A stretch of DNA of 64,000 nucleotides from Flemingiibacterium sp045634005 (GCA_045634005.1 JAZQZL010000069.1:8795-72794), one strand, 5' to 3'. Numbered from the stretch's first letter, positions 8,741 through 16,805 are shown. Numbers and translations: made by a program. The notes: generated by a model from the sequence alone, not told the origin.

Positions 8741-9913
8741 TTATTTTCTTGCAACGCCGGTTTTGCGCGCGGCATCTGCCACCGCTTCGGCGACCGCCTT
8801 GCCAACGCGAAGGTCAAACGCACGGGGGATTACGTAATCGGGTGAGAGCTCCTCGTCCGACACAAGCGAAGCTATAGCAAGCGACGCGGCAAGCTGCATC
8901 TCGTCGTTGATCTGACTTGCGCAAACGTCAAGCGCACCTCTGAATATGCCCGGAAAGGCAAGTACGTTGTTTATCTGATTTTTGAAGTCCGAGCGTCCCG
9001 TTCCGACGATATAGGCGCCTGCCTCAAGCGCTTCGTCCGGGAATATCTCGGGAGTGGGATTTGCCATCGGGAAAACGATAGATTTGTCCGCCATAGACGC
9101 CACCATATCCTTCGATACAACACCCGGAGCGGATACTCCAACGAATACGTCAGCGCCGCGCATAGCGTCAGCGAGCGTACCCGTGATCTTATTTTTATTC
9201 GTGATACGGCTCATCTTTTCGTGAGCGGGCGAAAGCCCCTCCATACCCTCGGCGATAATACCGAAGCGGTCGCAGAGAATTACGTCGCCAACACCGAGTC
9301 GCAACAGATGATTTGCGATAGCCGTGCCCGCGCTGCCCGCGCCGTTGATAACACAGCGCATATCGGCAAGCGCCTTGCCTGCACATTTTGCGGCGTTGAT
9401 AAGCGCCGAGCCTACGACGATAGCCGTACCGTGCTGGTCGTCGTGGAAAACGGGAACGTCGCATATCGCCTTTAATTTTTCCTCTATCTCAAAGCAACGC
9501 GGTGCGGAGATATCCTCGAGATTTATACCGCCAAAGCTGCCCGAAATGAGGTACACCGTGCGAACGATCTCGTCAACGTCCTTGGAGCGAACGCATATCG
9601 GGAACGCATCAACGTCAGCGAAGGTCTTGAAAAGCGCGCATTTGCCCTCCATTACGGGCATTCCTGCCTCGGGGCCTATATCGCCAAGTCCGAGCACCGC
9701 CGTACCGTCGGTTATAACCGCTACGATATTGTGGCGGCGCGTAAGCTCGTACGACTTACTTACGTCCTTCTGTATCTCAAGGCAAGGCTCTGCAACTCCG
9801 GGAGTGTACGCCACCGACAGCTCCTCGGCGTTTGTGATCGGCACTCTTGATACTACCTCAATTTTTCCCTTCCACTCGCGGTGAGCGGCAACTGCTAACG
9901 CTTTCTTATCCAT
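8741..9913 (-). CDS. NAD(P)-dependent malic enzyme, oxaloacetate-decarboxylating
   Basis: Converts malate to pyruvate and CO2 with reduction of NAD(P). The 390-aa length matches the short bacterial class. Signatures include VAYTPGVAEPC near the N terminus (catalytic Tyr), the FHDDQHGTAIV metal-binding stretch and a Rossmann fold starting INGAGSAGTAIA. The start MDKKAL was chosen because GGAGG lies 7 bases upstream. It is monocistronic, with its own promoter and convergent terminators on both sides. Coenzyme preference cannot be decided by eye. Confidence 0.93.
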   Translation of the reverse strand: MDKKALAVAAHREWKGKIEVVSRVPITNAEELSVAYTPGVAEPCLEIQKDVSKSYELTRRHNIVAVITDGTAVLGLGDIGPEAGMPVMEGKCALFKTFADVDAFPICVRSKDVDEIVRTVYLISGSFGGINLEDISAPRCFEIEEKLKAICDVPVFHDDQHGTAIVVGSALINAAKCAGKALADMRCVINGAGSAGTAIANHLLRLGVGDVILCDRFGIIAEGMEGLSPAHEKMSRITNKNKITGTLADAMRGADVFVGVSAPGVVSKDMVASMADKSIVFPMANPTPEIFPDEALEAGAYIVGTGRSDFKNQINNVLAFPGIFRGALDVCASQINDEMQLAASLAIASLVSDEELSPDYVIPRAFDLRVGKAVAEAVADAARKTGVARK

Positions 9914-9945
9914 TGTTTTCCTCCAAGCGTGAATTTTCAATATTA

Positions 9946-9974
9946 AGTATAGCACACCAAAGAAAAAAAGTAAA
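9946..9974 (-). promoter_or_regulatory. Promoter of malic enzyme gene
   Basis: Minus strand: TTTACT, 17-bp spacer, TATACT, ending 33 bases before the ATG. Confidence 0.55.
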
Positions 9975-9984
9975 TAGAAATAAT

Positions 9985-10020
9985 AAAAAAGAACAGAGAG
10001 TTTGAAGCTCTCTGTTCTTT
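9985..10020 (-). terminator. Terminator of the amidohydrolase gene
   Basis: Perfect 10-bp stem GAACAGAGAG / CTCTCTGTTC with a 7-base loop and a T-run on the minus strand, 20 bp after the amidohydrolase stop. Confidence 0.85.
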
Positions 10021-10039
10021 GCTGTAAAATAACCGCAGC

Positions 10040-10936
10040 TTACTTGATATCAAGTAGCTTCTCCGCATTTTCGCGAGCGATTTTCTTAAAGGTAGTTTCG
10101 CTGATCTTACCCTGCTCCTTCCAGGAGATGAGCAGCGGACCGAGCGGATCCTGGAAGCCCTTACCGATAATGTCGGTGCCGTAGTAGAGTCTGTCCTCAA
10201 ACTCGGAGAGGAATCTCGGGCCGTAGTTCTCGTCGCGCGCGATCGCGTTGAACGCGGTCGGGTCGGAAAGGTCGCCGTGGAGATTCGGGTACAGGCGCAG
10301 AAGCTTCGGCACTACGCCCTCCTCGTCGATAGGGCCGTCCGGCATCTTGCAGACCTGCTTGTAGTTGACCATATAGAACGCTCTCGAAGCAACTCGCTCA
10401 AGTCTGCCTATCTCGCTCCAGAATACAGGACCGTGTCCGAAGATCTGAAGATTCGGATAAGCGAGAAGCGTCCACTCAAGGAACGGAAGTCCTGCTTCGT
10501 CGTAAAGACCGAAGTCGCCGCCAATCTGTGCGGAGCCGTCGTAAACGAGCGGCAGACCGACCTTTTCGGTGCACTTGAAGAGATTCTGCACGAGCGGATC
10601 CATCATAGAAAGATTCGGCATTACCTCGCCGACGCCCTTACAGCCTGCATCCTTGTACGCCTGAAGCACATTGTCAAGCTTTGCATCGGGCGAGTTGGAA
10701 ATGCAGCGAGGGTCAACGTTACAGTACGGGATAAAACGGTCGGGATGGTTTTCTGCAATCTCGATGATGTCGTCAACCGACTGCGGCAGATAGATCTCCG
10801 CGTTTACCATCGGCAGAAGAACGCCCATATCGATCTTGCATCTGTCATAAACCTCAATAAGCTCGTCAGGTGTAGGAAGCTTAATAAAAGCCTTGGGCTT
10901 AATGCGCGCAACGTGCGCGTGAATATCTATAAACAT
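10040..10936 (-). CDS. Amidohydrolase-family (COG2159-like) TIM-barrel protein
   Basis: A 298-aa member of the amidohydrolase superfamily. The N-terminal HxH metal motif (FIDIHAHV), the HG motif (IFGHGPVFW) and the strand-8 Asp (YYGTDIIG) are visible. At the position where family members normally have a His after strand 5, this protein reads VYDGSAQ, so the metal site may be altered. Substrate unknown. It lies downstream of an ASRT-like gene and a creatinase-like M24 gene on the same strand. A strong hairpin between it and the ASRT gene suggests attenuated or separate transcription. A second hydrolase/ASRT/M24 cluster exists at 28.3-30.9 kb. Confidence 0.8.
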   Translation of the reverse strand: MFIDIHAHVARIKPKAFIKLPTPDELIEVYDRCKIDMGVLLPMVNAEIYLPQSVDDIIEIAENHPDRFIPYCNVDPRCISNSPDAKLDNVLQAYKDAGCKGVGEVMPNLSMMDPLVQNLFKCTEKVGLPLVYDGSAQIGGDFGLYDEAGLPFLEWTLLAYPNLQIFGHGPVFWSEIGRLERVASRAFYMVNYKQVCKMPDGPIDEEGVVPKLLRLYPNLHGDLSDPTAFNAIARDENYGPRFLSEFEDRLYYGTDIIGKGFQDPLGPLLISWKEQGKISETTFKKIARENAEKLLDIK

Positions 10937-10957
10937 ATTTTACACCTCTGTGGTTTA

Positions 10958-11014
10958 TAAAAACAAAACGCATCACCGCTCGGACGGTGTTACCCGTCCG
11001 AGTGGCCGATGCGT
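10958..11014 (-). terminator. Terminator/attenuator between ASRT gene and amidohydrolase
   Basis: A 9-bp perfect inner stem (CTCGGACGG / CCGTCCGAG) is closed by an outer ACGCATC/GATGCGT pair and followed on the minus strand by TTTTGTTTTT. No clear promoter was seen between it and the amidohydrolase start, so partial read-through is likely. Confidence 0.75.
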
Positions 11015-11021
11015 ACGTTAA

Positions 11022-11372
11022 TTATTCGGCGTAGCCGAGGGTGGTGTAGTAAGCAAGGTTGGTCTGACGGTTGTCAAGTCTGCCGTACTGTACTACGATG
11101 TTACCCGTAGATGCGAGCTTCATAGCATACTGCTCCTCGAGCGGTATGTCAACGCCGCACATATCGTTAAGGTTGTTCATTCTGAAGCAGCGTACACGCT
11201 TTGCGCCAACATTCCACTTAATGGTGTTGCATACGTCCTTATCGGGGAAGTAAAGCGTTACGTCGATGGTTACGTCAAAATCGTTATCGTTAACTACGAT
11301 AACAGACTCGTGACCCTTAAGCTCACCTTCGCCGGGAGGCGGAAGCTCGCAGTCGGGAATGAGCCAGTTCAT
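11022..11372 (-). CDS. ASRT-family (sensory rhodopsin transducer, PF07100-like) small protein
   Basis: A 116-aa all-beta protein. It matches the Anabaena sensory rhodopsin transducer family by its pattern GHESVIVVNDNDFD, VTLYFPDKD, AKRVRCFRMNNL and IVVQYGRLDNRQTN. Published comparative work proposed that this superfamily binds small molecules such as sugars. No rhodopsin is present here. It begins 13 bp after the M24 gene stop (start ATG with GGAA at -12) and is probably co-transcribed with it. A paralogue at 30551-30922 also lies beside an M24 gene. The role is unknown; a metabolite-sensing partner of the neighbouring enzymes is my inference. Confidence 0.82.
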   Translation of the reverse strand: MNWLIPDCELPPPGEGELKGHESVIVVNDNDFDVTIDVTLYFPDKDVCNTIKWNVGAKRVRCFRMNNLNDMCGVDIPLEEQYAMKLASTGNIVVQYGRLDNRQTNLAYYTTLGYAE

Positions 11373-11385
11373 CTTTCCAATTCCA

Positions 11386-12558
11386 TTAGAAGTCAAGCTC
11401 AATCAGTCCCTTCTTAAGATAATCGGTGTAGCTGTCTACGCCATTCTTGGTGATTGCGCAGCCCTTTTCCCAACGGCAGCCGAAGGTGTCGCCGGAGATG
11501 AAGGTGTCGATCTGGAAGGTCATGTTTTCCTTAAGCGGATACTCGGAGCTGGTCTCCATCCAAGGAGCCTCAACCTCGATCATACCGGTACCGTGGCAGG
11601 GACCGTATACGAATCTTTCCTTCATACCGTTGTCAACGAAGAGCTTGTAGAAGCCCTTAGCAACGTCACTTGCCATTACGCCAGCCTTGAGCTGAGCCTC
11701 GGTCCACTCGTGAGCCTTAAGGCAGAACTCAACGATCTCGCGGCGCTCGCCCTCGAGCTTGCCCATAACAACGGGAAGACCGATGGAGGGAGAATAACCG
11801 TCGATCTTTGCAGAGAGGTTAAGCTGAACGATATCGCCCTTACCGATTACGCGGTAGCCGGAACGGGAGATAGCGTGACGGGTGGAAGCCTCGGAGAATA
11901 CGTACATAGGAAGACCCTCGTACTCTGCGCCCTCCTCGTAGATAACCTGCTGAGCAACACCAACCATTGCAAGCTCGGTAACACCGGGCTTAAGGCGGCG
12001 GATAACCTCATCGGTAGCCTTCTCGATAATGCGGAAGCCTTCCTTCATGCAGGCAATCTCGTTTGCGGACTTGATGGAGCGAAGAGCAACCATGATGTCA
12101 GCGCAGGTGGAGATTTCAGCCTCAGGATAGCTTTCCTTAAGACCGTCGAGAATCGGGAGAGTGCACTCAACGTAGCTTCCGAGACCGATCTTGATCTTGT
12201 CGCCGGTTACGCCGAGGTTCTTGAATACATCGCGGAAGGTAGAAGCCTGAAGCTCAGGATAAGAGGGGTCTGCAGACTCTCTGAACTCGCGAAGAACGAA
12301 AATCTTGTCGAGCTTGTTTCTGTCAGCACCGAAAACAGCGGACTCGGGACCAACGAGAAGTGCAGCATCGCCGTTTGCGGAAATTGCTACGCCTGCTCTT
12401 TCGAAAAGGGGCCAGAAGCCGGAGAAGTAACGAGCGTTAGCGTAGTCGGACTCGGTGCTCACTACGAGCATTACGTCAAGACCGCGGTCAGCTACCATCT
12501 TGGCAGCCTTCGCTACTCTCTCTCTGTATTCGTTGTCTGGGATACAAATTCTTGCCAT
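11386..12558 (-). CDS. M24-family (creatinase/Xaa-Pro peptidase-like) protein lacking metal ligands
   Basis: A 390-aa protein with an N-terminal creatinase domain (to about 140) and a C-terminal pita-bread domain. The conserved His is present in GPCHGTG. The two Asp ligands of metal-dependent M24 peptidases are replaced: LNLSAK has Asn where DxG is expected, and GYSPSIGLP has Ser where sDxTR is expected. The first Glu is Asp (FQIDTF). It should therefore not bind the dinuclear metal centre and is more like creatinase, a metal-free C-N hydrolase. It heads a transcript with the ASRT gene, preceded by tandem 21-bp-spaced operator-like repeats. A paralogue is at 28310-29497. Confidence 0.85.
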   Translation of the reverse strand: MARICIPDNEYRERVAKAAKMVADRGLDVMLVVSTESDYANARYFSGFWPLFERAGVAISANGDAALLVGPESAVFGADRNKLDKIFVLREFRESADPSYPELQASTFRDVFKNLGVTGDKIKIGLGSYVECTLPILDGLKESYPEAEISTCADIMVALRSIKSANEIACMKEGFRIIEKATDEVIRRLKPGVTELAMVGVAQQVIYEEGAEYEGLPMYVFSEASTRHAISRSGYRVIGKGDIVQLNLSAKIDGYSPSIGLPVVMGKLEGERREIVEFCLKAHEWTEAQLKAGVMASDVAKGFYKLFVDNGMKERFVYGPCHGTGMIEVEAPWMETSSEYPLKENMTFQIDTFISGDTFGCRWEKGCAITKNGVDSYTDYLKKGLIELDF

Positions 12559-12594
12559 GGTAAAATACCTCCATAAATTTTATTTTTCGTACAT

Positions 12595-12623
12595 ATTGTA
12601 CCATAAAACATATTATTTGTCTT
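12595..12623 (-). promoter_or_regulatory. Weak promoter of the M24-ASRT unit
   Basis: Minus strand: AAGACA (-35-like), 17 bp, TACAAT. The poor -35 is overlapped by the proximal tandem repeat, as at activator-dependent promoters. Confidence 0.5.
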
Positions 12624-12655
12624 TGCACTATCGTCAATTGTTTTTGCACAATCGT
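12617..12655 (-). promoter_or_regulatory. Tandem operator repeats, 21-bp period, upstream of M24-ASRT
   Basis: Two 18-bp copies of ACGATwGTGCAAArACAA (minus strand, 16 of 18 identical) are spaced exactly 21 bp, the classical AraC half-site period, and the proximal copy covers the -35. A related TTTTGCACTA element lies in opposite orientation near 12679-12692. No AraC gene is adjacent, so the regulator is elsewhere. Confidence 0.65.
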
Positions 12656-12692
12656 AAATTCTTTTGCTAATGTGGACGAAATTAGTGCAAAA

Positions 12693-14141
12693 TCAGTTCG
12701 CGCCTGACATTTTAAGCTTCGCAAGACCGCCCTCTGCTGTTTCCTTATACTGATGCGAGATGTCAAGTCCCGTCTGCTTCATAACCGCGATGACCTTGTC
12801 AAGCGATATCTTTCTCGAATCGGACAAAAAGCTTGCAAGGCTGACTGCGTTGATAGCTCTCATCGCCGCGACCGCGTTACGCTCGATGCAGGGTATCTGA
12901 ACGAGTCCGCAAATGGGGTCACAGGTAAGTCCGAGGTGATGCTCTATGGCTATCTCCGCCGCATATTCGATCTTATCGAGCGAGAGCCCAAAAAGCTCTG
13001 CAAGAGCTGCCGCTGCCATAGCGCACGCGCTGCCGATCTCTGCCTGACAGCCGCATTCGCTGCCGGAGATGGACGCGTTGGTTTTTATAAGATTTCCGAC
13101 GAGTCCGCCTGCCGCAAGCGCGTGAACGATCTCCGTGTCAGAGTATCCGCGCTTTTGCTGCTGATAGTAAAGTGCCGCCGGCACAACGCCGGACGCTCCA
13201 CACGTCGGCGCGGTAACAATACGCTCTGCGCACGCATTCTGCTCGGCAACGGCAAACGCAAACGCACAAACCATTCGGTTTTCTCTCGTTTCCGCAGACT
13301 CATCAATATGCTGTGAGCTGTAAAGCTGCTTTGCACGCTTTTGCACCTCAAGTCCACCGGGGAGTATTCCCGTATCTGCAAGACCGTCGGCGATACTGCG
13401 CTTCATCTCGTGCCAGACGTACGTCAGATACTCGATTATCTCTCTTCCCTCAACCGCCTCTACGTACTGCCAAAGACGGAGATTTTCCCTCGTGCAGCAA
13501 TCGGCGATGCTCTCAAAGGAAGCAACTCTGTAAATATCGTCGCCCTCGCCGAACTCCACGCCGTCAACAACGACCTTGCCGCCGCCGACGCTTAAGACGT
13601 GACTCCGGCCGTACTCCTTGCCGTTTTTGTATGCAAACAGCTCCATTGTGTTGGGGTGAATGAGAGGAATATCGCTCTTGTCAAACACTATCTCGCACGG
13701 TACGGGTGCAAGCGTTTTTTTGATAACCCTGTCCGTTCCGTGACCGACACCGGTCTTTGCAAGCGAGCCGTAAAGCACCGCCTTGAATGCATCTGCCTCG
13801 GGATACTTCTCGCGGAACATCTCGCAGGCGCGCTCCGGACCGATCGTGTGCGAGCTGGACGGACCGCATCCGACACGGTATATACCTGTGAGAGATTTCA
13901 TACCCGTAGCGGGAACCGCCTTTTTCGGCTCATTTTTATCGTCCGAGAGGAAATAGTCAACGGACACGCCGAAGATTTTTGAAAGTTTCAGAATGTTCTC
14001 GGTCGACGGCAAAGCAAGTCCCGTTTCCCACTTGGATACGGCACGGTTGCTCACGCCGAGCATTGAGCCGAGCTTTTGCTGTGTAATGCCGTTTTCGCGG
14101 CGTAAAGCCGCAAATTTTGCGGCGAAATTTTTCTCTGTCAT
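12693..14141 (-). CDS. HTH (XRE)-fused L-serine ammonia-lyase
   Basis: A 482-aa protein with two parts. Residues 1-65 are a Cro/C1 helix-turn-helix (ITQQKLGSMLGVSNRAVSKWE). Residues from about 80 form a complete single-chain iron-sulfur L-serine dehydratase: GPSSSHTIGP in the beta part and cluster cysteines in APTCGASG, SECGCQ and CDPICGLVQ in the alpha part. It deaminates serine to pyruvate and ammonia and is oxygen-sensitive. The HTH is an unusual addition and suggests the enzyme may regulate transcription itself. The start has GGAGG at -11 and is preceded by a consensus promoter. Confidence 0.9.
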   Translation of the reverse strand: MTEKNFAAKFAALRRENGITQQKLGSMLGVSNRAVSKWETGLALPSTENILKLSKIFGVSVDYFLSDDKNEPKKAVPATGMKSLTGIYRVGCGPSSSHTIGPERACEMFREKYPEADAFKAVLYGSLAKTGVGHGTDRVIKKTLAPVPCEIVFDKSDIPLIHPNTMELFAYKNGKEYGRSHVLSVGGGKVVVDGVEFGEGDDIYRVASFESIADCCTRENLRLWQYVEAVEGREIIEYLTYVWHEMKRSIADGLADTGILPGGLEVQKRAKQLYSSQHIDESAETRENRMVCAFAFAVAEQNACAERIVTAPTCGASGVVPAALYYQQQKRGYSDTEIVHALAAGGLVGNLIKTNASISGSECGCQAEIGSACAMAAAALAELFGLSLDKIEYAAEIAIEHHLGLTCDPICGLVQIPCIERNAVAAMRAINAVSLASFLSDSRKISLDKVIAVMKQTGLDISHQYKETAEGGLAKLKMSGAN

Positions 14142-14173
14142 AGAGGGCCTCCGATTAGTGTTGTTCTACTGTA

Positions 14174-14202
14174 ATTCTACTATATTTTTACCCACGTGTC
14201 AA
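14174..14202 (-). promoter_or_regulatory. Promoter of HTH-serine dehydratase gene
   Basis: Minus strand: TTGACA, 17-bp spacer, TAGAAT. AGTAGAA occurs twice at 12-bp spacing over and after the -10 and could be a site for the protein's own HTH. Confidence 0.75.
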
Positions 14203-14236
14203 TAGAAAAAACAAAAATAATCAACCGAAAGTTGAC

Positions 14237-14267
14237 AAAAAAAGAACGCCGTGCAATCACGGCGTTC
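14237..14267 (-). terminator. Terminator of GH29 gene
   Basis: Perfect 10-bp stem GAACGCCGTG / CACGGCGTTC, CAAT loop, followed by a run of seven T on the minus strand. Confidence 0.9.
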
Positions 14268-14281
14268 CGTATGAGAATATC

Positions 14282-15619
14282 TTACTTAAGGAAAAGCTCG
14301 ATAACGGGGATTTCCACGTTAGGCTTGATGGTAGGAAGAATAAGACGAAGCTCGTTGTTGCCCTTCTTGATAACCTCGTGACCGGCGTTAGTGTGGTCGA
14401 TCACCTGACGCTTGAACTGGATCTCGCTTCCGTCGTGTAAGAACTGCGCGTACTCGACCTTATCGCCAAGATCGTCAAGAATAAGCTGGCCGAACGGATA
14501 TGCGAAAAGATGAACGTAAAGGCGCTTGCCGTCATCGCTCTGTGTGTAGCGAACGTCGTCGGGCTTGCCCGCGAGAAGCTCCGGCTCCGCCATCGTACAG
14601 CCGTAGATCGAGCGGCTGTTGTACTTCATCCAATCGGCGTAAACCTTGAGAGCTGCTTCTGCGCGGTAGTCAAACGTACCGCGAGCGGTGGGGCCTACGT
14701 TCATAATGAGGTTGCCGCCGCACGCGACTGTATTGATAAGCGTGCGCAGAAGCATCTCGGGCGACTTCCACGTATGCTGATCGCGTGCGTAGCCCCAATG
14801 TCCGGAGAAGGTGTGGCAAACCTCCCACGTTATGTACTCGCCGGTTTCCTTGTGAGTAGCCCAGCTCTTTGGCTGCCACTGCTCGGGAGTAAAAAGGTCC
14901 TGCTCGATTCCGCAGCGGTCGTTGATAAGAATATGCGGCTGATACTTGCGAACAAGCTCGATAAGCTTTTCGGACTCCCACTCCTCCTTACCCTTACCCG
15001 CCATACGCATCCAAGGTTGATCGTCGTGCTTCTTATACTGCGGATAGCTGAAATCAAACCACAGAATATCTATCTTGCCGTAGTTCGTCATAAGCTCGGT
15101 GACCTGATTTCTCATATACTCGGCGTATACGGTCATATCGCGATCCTTGTCGATCTCGGGAGCATTCGGGTGATTGCGCAGCGGATGCGTGTTGTCGAGC
15201 GGGAACTCGGGATGCTGCCAGTCGAGAAGCGAATAGTAGAAGCCGATATGTATGCCTTCTGCACGGAATGCGTCAACGTACTCGCGTACGAGGTCTCGGC
15301 CTGCAGGAGTATTGGTAGCCTTAAAATCGGTGTACTTCGAATCGAAGAGGCAGAATCCGTCGTGATGCTTGGTGGTAAGAACAACGTATTTCATACCTGC
15401 AGCCTTTGCCTGACGCGCCCATTCTCTTGCGTCGTAAAGGTCGGGGTTAAAGTGCTCAAAATATACCATATACTGCTCGGGCGACATCGTTTCAAGACCT
15501 CTTACCCATTCACCGCGTGCGGGAAGTGCGTAAAGTCCCCAGTGAATGAACATACCGAATCGGTCGTGACGGAACCATTCGGAGTCGCCGGGAGTTTTGC
15601 GAACAACGTAGCTGGACAT
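14282..15619 (-). CDS. GH29 alpha-L-fucosidase
   Basis: Releases L-fucose from fucosylated glycans by a retaining mechanism. The 445-aa protein has the GH29 TIM barrel (RFGMFIHWGLYALPARGEW at the start, TTKHHDGFCLFDS) and the nucleophile Asp189 in LWFDFSYP. A short C-terminal beta domain follows. There is no signal peptide, so it should act on imported fuco-oligosaccharides. Ribosome site CAGGAGGAC precedes the ATG. It is divergent from the AraC gene at 15918 and has its own promoter and terminator. Confidence 0.94.
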   Translation of the reverse strand: MSSYVVRKTPGDSEWFRHDRFGMFIHWGLYALPARGEWVRGLETMSPEQYMVYFEHFNPDLYDAREWARQAKAAGMKYVVLTTKHHDGFCLFDSKYTDFKATNTPAGRDLVREYVDAFRAEGIHIGFYYSLLDWQHPEFPLDNTHPLRNHPNAPEIDKDRDMTVYAEYMRNQVTELMTNYGKIDILWFDFSYPQYKKHDDQPWMRMAGKGKEEWESEKLIELVRKYQPHILINDRCGIEQDLFTPEQWQPKSWATHKETGEYITWEVCHTFSGHWGYARDQHTWKSPEMLLRTLINTVACGGNLIMNVGPTARGTFDYRAEAALKVYADWMKYNSRSIYGCTMAEPELLAGKPDDVRYTQSDDGKRLYVHLFAYPFGQLILDDLGDKVEYAQFLHDGSEIQFKRQVIDHTNAGHEVIKKGNNELRLILPTIKPNVEIPVIELFLK

Positions 15620-15672
15620 TTTTCGTCCTCCTGTTTATAAGAGTTGTTTAAACGGGTATCCCCGCCAATTTT

Positions 15673-15701
15673 ATTATAAGTTATACCGCGGATATATGCA
15701 A
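15673..15701 (-). promoter_or_regulatory. Promoter of GH29 gene
   Basis: Minus strand: TTGCAT, 17-bp spacer, TATAAT. Confidence 0.7.
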
Positions 15702-15795
15702 GTAAAAAAACAGTTAAAAATATGAATTTTTCCGCAAATTGTATTTTTGTCCCCAAAGATTTTTTCATATTTACATATTTTTTCGAGGTAGAGTA

Positions 15796-15824
15796 TTGCA
15801 ATTTACAAAATTATGGTGTATCAT
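15796..15824 (+). promoter_or_regulatory. Promoter of araC-family gene at 15918
   Basis: TTGCAA, 17-bp spacer, TATCAT; leader of about 85 nt. Confidence 0.55.
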
Positions 15825-15851
15825 ATCATTGTCAGAAATGATTTCCGCGTG

Positions 15852-15878
15852 AAAATCCATATTCCAAATATGGATTTT
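15852..15878. repeat. 11-bp perfect inverted repeat in araC leader
   Basis: AAAATCCATAT and ATATGGATTTT around a TCCAA centre, about 20 bp downstream of the inferred transcription start. An operator for autoregulation or an RNA hairpin; no T-run follows. Confidence 0.6.
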
Positions 15879-15917
15879 ACAGTATACAGACATAAACAAA
15901 AAAACGGAGTGTCAGTG

Positions 15918-16721
15918 ATGATAATCAGAAAAAACTATGCCGCCATTGATATGATAAACGACGTCCATCTTCAAATGGTTGCCCTGGGTCACGCATCTAC
16001 GGCGTCCGAGTGGGAGGGCAGCATCAAGTCGCCAATGTATGCAAGGCTTTATTACATCATCGGCGGTGATCCGTACGTTATCATAAACGGAGAGCGAACC
16101 GAGCTTCACCACGGTCACTGCTACCTGTTCCCGACGGGATTTTCCTTCCGCCACGCATGTGATACAACTATGGAGCAGCTTTATTTCCACATAAACTTAA
16201 ACGATTACAACGGCACGGACCTGCTTCGTGCGTGTAAGGGTATGATGGAGTATGAGCTGCCAAGCGGAGCCATCGAGCGGACACTCGGGTATTTCTACAG
16301 CGAAAAGCTCGAGGACGCCCTTAAGCTACGTCAGGAGGTATACGATTCCCTCCTTGCGATGTTTGACAAATACGAGGTAACACCGGCAAGCTCAAGCTAC
16401 TCGCGTTGCGTTATGCTTGCGCTGAAATACATAAAATCGCATCTTTCACTTCAGCTTAGTGTTGAGGAGCTTGCGGCGGTTTCGTTTGTGTCCGACAGCA
16501 CTCTGGCGAAAAAGTTCCACCAGGAGGTCGGTATTACCATAGGAAGCTACATCGACAGTATGATAATGTTCGAGGCCGAGCAGCTTCTGTTGAAGACCGA
16601 TATGACCGTGCTTCAGATAAGCGAGCGCTTTGGCTTCTGCGACCAGTTTTATTTCTCTCGCAAATTCAAGCAAAAGTACGGAGAAACACCGCAGAAATAC
16701 AGAAAGCTTAAATTGATTTAA
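15918..16721 (+). CDS. AraC-family transcriptional regulator
   Basis: A 267-aa regulator with an N-terminal cupin-like sensing half (YYIIGGDPYVIINGERTELH...) and a C-terminal AraC domain with a clear second HTH (ISERFGFCDQFYFSRKFKQKYGETPQKYRK). The start ATG at 15918 has GGAG at -13 to -10. It lies between the divergent GH29 gene and the two co-oriented DUF4838 genes. Tandem repeats directly downstream of its stop are probable binding sites, so it is the likely activator of the first DUF4838 gene. Confidence 0.88.
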   Translation: MIIRKNYAAIDMINDVHLQMVALGHASTASEWEGSIKSPMYARLYYIIGGDPYVIINGERTELHHGHCYLFPTGFSFRHACDTTMEQLYFHINLNDYNGTDLLRACKGMMEYELPSGAIERTLGYFYSEKLEDALKLRQEVYDSLLAMFDKYEVTPASSSYSRCVMLALKYIKSHLSLQLSVEELAAVSFVSDSTLAKKFHQEVGITIGSYIDSMIMFEAEQLLLKTDMTVLQISERFGFCDQFYFSRKFKQKYGETPQKYRKLKLI

Positions 16722-16739
16722 GGCTCATATTCCCTTGTT

Positions 16740-16774
16740 TTGGGAATACAGTACAAAAACTTGGGAATTGTACA
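16740..16774 (+). promoter_or_regulatory. Tandem AraC-type operator, 21-bp period, upstream of first DUF4838 gene
   Basis: TTGGGAAT...GTACA occurs at 16740 and 16761, exactly 21 bp apart; a third copy is inverted (ATTCCC at 16729). The proximal copy ends just before the poor -35 (16777-16782). The arrangement matches an activator that touches sigma at a weak -35. Confidence 0.65.
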
Positions 16775-16776
16775 CC

Positions 16777-16805
16777 TTTTTCGTGTTTATACACTGTGAT
16801 ATAAT
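16777..16805 (+). promoter_or_regulatory. Activator-dependent promoter of first DUF4838 gene
   Basis: TATAAT at 16800-16805 with a very poor -35 (TTTTTC) at 17 bp. GTGTTTATACAC lies in the spacer. Confidence 0.6.
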
